Source: Actinomycetes bacterium (GTDB lineage: Bacteria; Actinomycetota; Actinomycetes; Nanopelagicales; Nanopelagicaceae). From it: 56,774 bases of DNA. A program made the position numbers and the translations under genes. Below, piece by piece: positions 51,792 through 56,774 of the stretch (the stretch's first letter is position 1; every line of letters starts with the position of its first letter). The notes beneath the pieces are model-generated. The model was not told where the DNA came from. It was given only the letters and a program-made list of their open reading frames with translations, and made no database searches. Location of the stretch: NCBI GenBank assembly GCA_025363635.1, contig JANYDL010000050.1, positions 1-56,774 on the forward strand. The letters run 5' to 3'.

Positions 51792-54020
51792 ATGGCATCA
51801 GATACAGTGCTCAAGGCCGCCGCCTCTCCGGAAACTGTGCAACCCTTTGCAGAACTAGGTTTAAAAGTAGATGAATACGCTCGAATACGTGAGATTTTGG
51901 GTCGTAGACCAACGTCAAGTGAGTTAGCGATGTATTCGGTCATGTGGAGCGAACATTGCTCGTATAAATCTTCCAAGGTGCACTTGCGTCAATTCGGCGA
52001 GAAGGCCCCATACAGTGCGGCCTTACTTGTGGGAATTGGAGAAAATGCCGGTGTCGTAGATGTTGGGCAAGGTTATGCAGTCACTTTCAAAATTGAATCC
52101 CATAATCATCCATCGTTCGTTGAGCCATATCAGGGTGCCGCCACTGGCGTGGGCGGAATTGTTCGTGACATTCTTACTATGGGAGCACGTCCCATTGCCG
52201 TGATGGATCCATTGCGTTTTGGTCCGGCAGATGCACCAGATACGCGACGGGTTCTACCTGGAATCGTCGCTGGCATTGGTGGATATGGAAATTGCCTAGG
52301 CCTACCAAATATTGGTGGAGAGATAGTTTTTCATGAGAGCTATTCTGGTAACCCACTTGTGAATGCTCTCTGTGTCGGAGTTATGAAACATGAACAAATT
52401 AAGTTGGCGAAGGCTGCTGGCCCAGGAAATCTGGTTGTACTTTTCGGAGCCAAAACCGGTGGAGATGGAATAGGCGGAGTGTCTGTTCTTGCGAGCGAAA
52501 CTTTCAATGCGACGGGTACAGCGAAAAGACCGAGTGTTCAAGTTGGGGATCCATTTACTGAAAAAGTTTTGATTGAGTGCTCACTTGAAATTTTTGCCGA
52601 AGATCTTGTGGTCGGCATTCAGGATCTAGGTGGAGCAGGTCTATCTTGCGCAACCAGCGAATTGGCATCAGCGGGAACGGGTGGAATGAAAGTCGCCCTT
52701 GACGGTGTTCCACTTCGCGATCCGAGTTTGTCACCCGAAGAAATTCTGATGAGCGAATCCCAAGAGCGCATGTGCGCAATTGTTGAGCCGAAAAATATCA
52801 AACGCTTTCTACAAATTTGCGAGAAATGGGATGTCACGGCAACAGTCATTGGCGAAGTGACCGATGGAGATCGCTTGGTCATCACCTGGCATGGGGAAAT
52901 TATCGTCGATGTCCCACCGCGGACAGTTGCGCATGAAGGGCCCATTTACAACCGACCTATTGCCAAACCCTCATATGTTGAAAAACTTGCGTCTATTGAC
53001 ATAAAAGTCCCAATGCCAGAATCACCATCTGAGGTCCGTGAGGCGATTTTGAAGCTTATTTCAAGCCCAAATATGGCCGATAAATCATGGGTCACGAGTC
53101 AATATGACAAGTACGTTCAAGGAAACACGATTCAGTCGCAACCCGAAGATTCGGGAATGGTTCGCATAGATGAGTCGACAAATCTTGGTGTGGCGATTTC
53201 GACAGATGCGAATGCACCGTGGTCGTATTTGAATCCCTACGAAGGCGCAAAGCTTGCTTTAGCCGAGGCGGCAAGAAATATTGCAACGGCTGGAGCTAAA
53301 CCTCTCGCTGTTACTAACTGTTTGAATTTTGGCTCTCCCGAAGATCCAGGTGTCATGTGGCAGTTTGCAGAAACGGTCCGAGGTTTGGCAGATGGATGTC
53401 TGGAAATGGGGCTTCCGGTCACTGGGGGAAATGTTTCTTTCTACAATCAAACTGCCAGCGTCTCCATCCTCCCCACTCCAATCGTTGGAGTACTGGGAAT
53501 CATCCAAGATGTTCGTGAACGAACTCCAATGGCATTTGATCGAGCAGGACTTCAACTCTTTTTACTTGGTGAAACGCAAGCTGATTTTGCAGGAAGTGAA
53601 TGGGCGGGTATTCATAAAGTCATTGGTGGGAAGACTCCAATTGCCGATCTACATAAGGAAATGAAGCTGATTGATTTGCTTCTGGAGGGCCAGTCAATTT
53701 TTGAAGCCGCTCATGACTTAAGTCAAGGTGGATTAGCTTCGACTATTTCTGAAATGGTTCTCAAGAACAATGTGGGAGCCCAAATCAAAATTAGCGGACC
53801 TAGCGCTATCGCACTTTTCAGTGAGACTCCAGGAAGAGTTGTGGTGGCAATAGAAAGTTTCAATGTGCAATTACTCATAACTCTCGCACACCGAAATGGA
53901 ATTGCGTGTAAGAATATCGGAGTAACTGGAGGAAATGACCTATTGATAAATGACACATTGATCGCTTTGCCGGAATTACGCAAGGCATATACGGAAACTT
54001 TTCCAAGGTTGTTTGGTTAG
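51792..54020 (+). CDS. purL: phosphoribosylformylglycinamidine synthase subunit PurL (small type)
   Basis: 742 residues, the length of the small PurL that needs PurS and PurQ rather than the 1300-residue fused form. [58 protein letters not shown] and the late ISEM segment mark the two AIRS-type halves. It makes FGAM from FGAR with ATP and ammonia. Direct adjacency to purQ and purS supports one complex. Confidence 0.96.
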   Translation: MASDTVLKAAASPETVQPFAELGLKVDEYARIREILGRRPTSSELAMYSVMWSEHCSYKSSKVHLRQFGEKAPYSAALLVGIGENAGVVDVGQGYAVTFKIESHNHPSFVEPYQGAATGVGGIVRDILTMGARPIAVMDPLRFGPADAPDTRRVLPGIVAGIGGYGNCLGLPNIGGEIVFHESYSGNPLVNALCVGVMKHEQIKLAKAAGPGNLVVLFGAKTGGDGIGGVSVLASETFNATGTAKRPSVQVGDPFTEKVLIECSLEIFAEDLVVGIQDLGGAGLSCATSELASAGTGGMKVALDGVPLRDPSLSPEEILMSESQERMCAIVEPKNIKRFLQICEKWDVTATVIGEVTDGDRLVITWHGEIIVDVPPRTVAHEGPIYNRPIAKPSYVEKLASIDIKVPMPESPSEVREAILKLISSPNMADKSWVTSQYDKYVQGNTIQSQPEDSGMVRIDESTNLGVAISTDANAPWSYLNPYEGAKLALAEAARNIATAGAKPLAVTNCLNFGSPEDPGVMWQFAETVRGLADGCLEMGLPVTGGNVSFYNQTASVSILPTPIVGVLGIIQDVRERTPMAFDRAGLQLFLLGETQADFAGSEWAGIHKVIGGKTPIADLHKEMKLIDLLLEGQSIFEAAHDLSQGGLASTISEMVLKNNVGAQIKISGPSAIALFSETPGRVVVAIESFNVQLLITLAHRNGIACKNIGVTGGNDLLINDTLIALPELRKAYTETFPRLFG

Positions 54021-54022
54021 AA

Positions 54023-54316
54023 ATGCTAGATCAAGAGATTTTGCAGGCGGTCAAAGATTCTTTAACGCGACTCGTTGCTCTTTCGCCAGGGCGAGCTATC
54101 GAGGTGCGAATTCCTCCGTATGCAGTTGTTCAATGTGGCGATGGGCCAACCCATGCTCGAGGTACACCGCCAAATATTGTTGAAATGGATGCCTCTACGT
54201 GGTTGGCCATTGCAAATGGTTCTCGAACCTGGAAAGAAGCAATGCAGGCCGGCGAAATACGCGCCTCCGGGGCAAGAGCCGATCTTTCCCGACTTTTACC
54301 ATTGGAAATAGGATGA
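54023..54316 (+). CDS. sterol carrier-like small protein of the purine operon
   Basis: 97 residues, MLDQEILQAVKDSLTRLVAL, then VEVRIPPYAVVQCGDG-type text read here as IEVRIPPYAVVQCGDG, TPPNIVEMDASTWLAIANG, and the ending RASGARADLSRLLPLEIG. It matches the SCP2-like family found between purL and purF in many actinobacteria. Its function is unknown; the family shares the fold of lipid carriers. It lies two bases after purL, and its stop overlaps a possible -10 for purF. Confidence 0.85.
   Translation: MLDQEILQAVKDSLTRLVALSPGRAIEVRIPPYAVVQCGDGPTHARGTPPNIVEMDASTWLAIANGSRTWKEAMQAGEIRASGARADLSRLLPLEIG
54309..54314 (+). promoter_or_regulatory. putative internal -10 (TAGGAT) for purF
   Basis: TAGGAT lies six bases before the GTG at 54321. 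AGGA could also serve as a ribosome site at this spacing, so the evidence is ambiguous. Confidence 0.25.
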
Positions 54317-54320
54317 GCAA

Positions 54321-55799
54321 GTGACGCGACGCCCAGACGGTCTATTGACCCATGAAACGTTTCCTGATGATAAAGGACCCCAGGATGCGTGTGGAATATT
54401 TGGGGTCTGGGCTCCAGGTGAAGAGGTCGCGAAGCTCACTTTTTATGGACTGTATGCACTTCAGCATCGCGGTCAAGAGTCTGCGGGAATCGCGACGAGT
54501 GATGGCGAAAGAATTCTTATCTATAAAGATATGGGATTAGTTTCGCAAGTTTTTACCGAAAGTGATCTGACTTCTCTTAAAGGGAACTTGGCAATCGGTC
54601 ATTGCCGCTATTCCACTACAGGTTCAAGCACGTGGGTGAATGCGCAACCAACTCTTAAGCCAACAAAGTACGGAACCCTCGCCCTTGCACACAATGGCAA
54701 CTTAACAAATACCGGCGATCTTGCGGAACTTCTTGCGCGTCAAACCATATTTGTAACTGGCAAAGAGCGTGTTGCCACTACCGATACAGAGTTGATGACT
54801 GCCTTAATTGCTGGACAAGATGAGAAGAATTTTGAGGCAAGCGCTATGGCGATCTTGCCACTTTTGGAAGGTGCTTTTTCACTTGTCTTTATGGACGAGC
54901 ACACTCTCTATGCCGCACGTGATCGACATGGGGTTCGTCCACTCGTGATCGGAAAGTTGGAACGAGGTTGGGCGGTAGCATCTGAAACAGCGGGACTTGA
55001 TATCGTTGGAGCATCTTTTGTTCGAGAAGTTGAACCCGGCGAATTCATTGCAATCGACGAGAACGGAATGCGATCTCAGCACTGGTCCACGCCAGAACCA
55101 AAAGGATGTCTTTTTGAATATGTATACCTTGCTCGCCCTGACACAACTATTGCAGGGCGTGGAATTTATGGAACTCGAGTTGCGGTAGGTGAGCGTTTAG
55201 CACGGGAGCATCCAGTAGAAGCAGATTTAGTAATTCCAGTGCCGGAATCTGGAACTCCAGCGGCAATTGGATATGCAAAAGGGTCGGGAATCGCCTACGG
55301 GGCTGGTTTTGTTAAAAATTCTTATGTGGGTCGTACTTTTATTCAACCAAGTCAGACGATTCGGCAACTTGGAATTCGTCTAAAGCTCAATCCCTTACGT
55401 GATGTCATCGAAGGTAAGAGGATTGTTGTTGTAGATGATTCGATTGTTCGGGGTAATACACAACGCGCAATTGTGAGAATGTTGCGTGAAGCTGGTGCTC
55501 GTGAGATTCACGTGCGAATCTCTAGCCCGCCAGTGAAGTGGCCTTGTTTTTATGGAATTGACTTTGCTTCGCGTGCAGAGTTAATTGCAAGTGGCTTGGA
55601 AGTTGAAGAGATTCGTAGATCCATCGGAGCCGACTCTTTAGGTTACGTCTCGCTTGAAGGTCTTATTGAAGCGACGCAAATCGCGGAATCAAAACTTTGC
55701 CAAGCATGTTTCACTGGTGCTTATCCGATTCCGATTCCTGCCGATATGTCAGAGGGCAAAATGCGCCTTGAAATCACTCCAGCGAGCGGGTTGAACTAG
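54321..55799 (+). CDS. purF: amidophosphoribosyltransferase
   Basis: 492 residues with a GTG start. A 23-residue propeptide precedes the N-terminal nucleophile, giving mature C24 in DACGIFGVWAP after processing. The glutaminase domain shows YALQHRGQESAGIAT, GHCRYSTTGSS and LAHNGNLTN; the PRTase domain has the PRPP loop VVVDDSIVRGNTQ. It commits PRPP to purine synthesis and is normally inhibited by AMP/GMP. Late Cys residues (KLCQACFTG) suggest the Fe-S-containing Bacillus-type enzyme. It overlaps purM by one base (TAGTG). Confidence 0.95.
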   Translation: MTRRPDGLLTHETFPDDKGPQDACGIFGVWAPGEEVAKLTFYGLYALQHRGQESAGIATSDGERILIYKDMGLVSQVFTESDLTSLKGNLAIGHCRYSTTGSSTWVNAQPTLKPTKYGTLALAHNGNLTNTGDLAELLARQTIFVTGKERVATTDTELMTALIAGQDEKNFEASAMAILPLLEGAFSLVFMDEHTLYAARDRHGVRPLVIGKLERGWAVASETAGLDIVGASFVREVEPGEFIAIDENGMRSQHWSTPEPKGCLFEYVYLARPDTTIAGRGIYGTRVAVGERLAREHPVEADLVIPVPESGTPAAIGYAKGSGIAYGAGFVKNSYVGRTFIQPSQTIRQLGIRLKLNPLRDVIEGKRIVVVDDSIVRGNTQRAIVRMLREAGAREIHVRISSPPVKWPCFYGIDFASRAELIASGLEVEEIRRSIGADSLGYVSLEGLIEATQIAESKLCQACFTGAYPIPIPADMSEGKMRLEITPASGLN

Positions 55800-56774
55800 T
55801 GTCTACATATCGTGACGCAGGGGTAGATATAGATGCTGGAGAACGAGCCGTCGAGTTGATGAAAGCCTCAATTGTCACCGCCACTCGCAAAGAAGTAATT
55901 GGCGGAATTGGGGGATTTGCAGGCCTCTTTGACGCAAGCGCGCTAAAGAATTACAGCCGACCATTACTAGCAACTTCAACTGATGGAGTAGGAACAAAAA
56001 CTGAAATTGCAAGGCAAATGGGAATCTATGACACCATCGGCGAGGACCTCGTCGCAATGGTCGTTGATGATCTTGTGGTGTGCGGGGCAGAACCTCTGTT
56101 TATGACGGATTACATAGCGGTTGGAAAAGTTTTCCCGGAGCGAATCGCGCAAATCGTAAAAGGAATCGCCTCAGGTTGCAAGAAAGCAAACACCGCTCTC
56201 ATTGGTGGTGAGACTGCAGAACATCCAGGACTTCTCAGTGAAGATGAATTTGATATTGCGGGTGCCGCTACGGGTGTGGTCGATGGACCGAAACTTTTGA
56301 GTGCCGAGAAAGTTAGAAGTGGAGATCTGCTTCTTGCTATGCCTTCGAGTGGATTTCATTCCAACGGTTACTCACTAATCAGGCACATTCTTAAATCTCA
56401 GAAGTTGGATTTAACTCGGACCTATCAGGATTTTGATCGATCACTCGGAGAACTTTTGTTAACCCCAACGGAGATTTACACTCTGGACTGTCTTGCACTA
56501 GTAAAGGTGCTCGGGGACAGCCTGCGGACTTTTGCCCATGTGACAGGGGGAGGTTTGGCCGCCAATACCGCTCGAGTCATTCCTGCGGGGTTGCAAGCAA
56601 AGTTCGATCGAAGCACCTGGGCACTTCCACCTACTACTACTTTTATGGCCAGTCTCGGGGATGTCGTCCAGGATGATTTTGAGCAAACATGGAACTGCGG
56701 AATTGGCATGGTTGCGGTTCTTGCACCAGAAAGTGCGGATTTAGCGTTGAAATCGCTCTTAGCTAGGGGAATGA
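55799..56774 (+). CDS. purM: phosphoribosylformylglycinamidine cyclo-ligase (3' end cut by window)
   Basis: GTG start at 55799; 325 residues are read before the window ends, probably lacking only a short C-terminus. STYRDAGVDIDAGERAVELM, GGFAGLFD, LATSTDGVGTKTEIA, GGETAEHPG and HVTGGGLAANTARVIP are diagnostic; the usual Met of GGETAEMPG is His here. It closes the imidazole ring to AIR from FGAM. It is the last gene seen in the operon. Confidence 0.95.
   Translation, partial: MSTYRDAGVDIDAGERAVELMKASIVTATRKEVIGGIGGFAGLFDASALKNYSRPLLATSTDGVGTKTEIARQMGIYDTIGEDLVAMVVDDLVVCGAEPLFMTDYIAVGKVFPERIAQIVKGIASGCKKANTALIGGETAEHPGLLSEDEFDIAGAATGVVDGPKLLSAEKVRSGDLLLAMPSSGFHSNGYSLIRHILKSQKLDLTRTYQDFDRSLGELLLTPTEIYTLDCLALVKVLGDSLRTFAHVTGGGLAANTARVIPAGLQAKFDRSTWALPPTTTFMASLGDVVQDDFEQTWNCGIGMVAVLAPESADLALKSLLARGM

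Overview
The window reads as a stretch of chromosome from a moderately low-GC actinobacterium, most likely a planktonic freshwater lineage of the Nanopelagicales (acI) type. That placement is inference. It rests on a heliorhodopsin gene, the actinobacterial tadA-partner protein, a GlxR-like Crp regulator, an SRP RNA directly before dnaX-recR, a DUF4177 protein next to a RidA-like protein, a sterol-carrier-like protein inside the purine operon, and many starts that look leaderless (TANNNT, six or seven bases, then the start codon). Genes are packed tightly: ATGA/GTGA overlaps are common and no gene-free stretch exceeds 300 bases. No insertion sequence, prophage, CRISPR array or broken gene was seen. 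Layout: 1-3.5 kb (minus) has a membrane-anchored sulfite-oxidase-like molybdoenzyme cut by the window edge, a TMEM175-type channel and a class III aminotransferase. 3.6-8.5 kb has a small membrane methyltransferase (plus), then a spermidine/putrescine-type ABC operon read leftward (potA-potD-potB-potC) ending in a DUF3224 protein with a GTG start. 8.6-12.7 kb (minus) has a secreted EXORDIUM-like protein, a P1B metal ATPase, a Tat-exported Rieske protein and a DedA protein. 12.7-20.4 kb (plus) is a glycan cluster: three family-4 glycosyltransferases plus all four enzymes expected to turn UDP-GlcNAc into a UDP-2,3-diacetamido-2,3-dideoxyglucuronic acid. 20.4-23.1 kb has an ABC-F ATPase and a DMT transporter. 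23.1-25.7 kb (minus) is upp, malic enzyme and a second DedA gene. 25.8-26.9 kb is the tadA pair and tRNA-Ser(CGA). 26.9-31.7 kb has a KimA-like transporter fused to an OB-fold, a succinate-semialdehyde dehydrogenase, the heliorhodopsin and tRNA-Ser(GGA). 31.7-37.5 kb has SRP RNA, dnaX, recR, lysC (with an internal start for a beta subunit), asd, a methyltransferase and tRNA-Pro(CGG). 37.5-44.2 kb has a metallophosphoesterase, a YqeY protein, DUF4177, RidA, a Crp regulator, endonuclease III, a TlpA-like lipoprotein, CvpA, acetyl-CoA synthetase and an unrecognised 36-residue amphipathic protein with its own leader and terminator. 44.3-56.8 kb has fructose-bisphosphate aldolase followed by a purine operon: purA, a GNAT gene, purD, purB, purC, purS, purQ, purL, an SCP-like gene, purF and purM (cut by the window end). 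How they work together: the Wbp-type enzymes feed an activated diacetamido-uronic acid to the neighbouring glycosyltransferases. PurS, PurQ and small-type PurL form one FGAM synthetase, within an operon covering most of the IMP pathway. LysC and Asd make aspartate semialdehyde for lysine, threonine and methionine. Upp, TadA and the tRNA genes serve nucleotide salvage and decoding. The candidates least explained by known biology are the 36-residue protein with its structured leader, the transporter/OB-fold fusion, the heliorhodopsin context and the secreted EXORDIUM-like protein.
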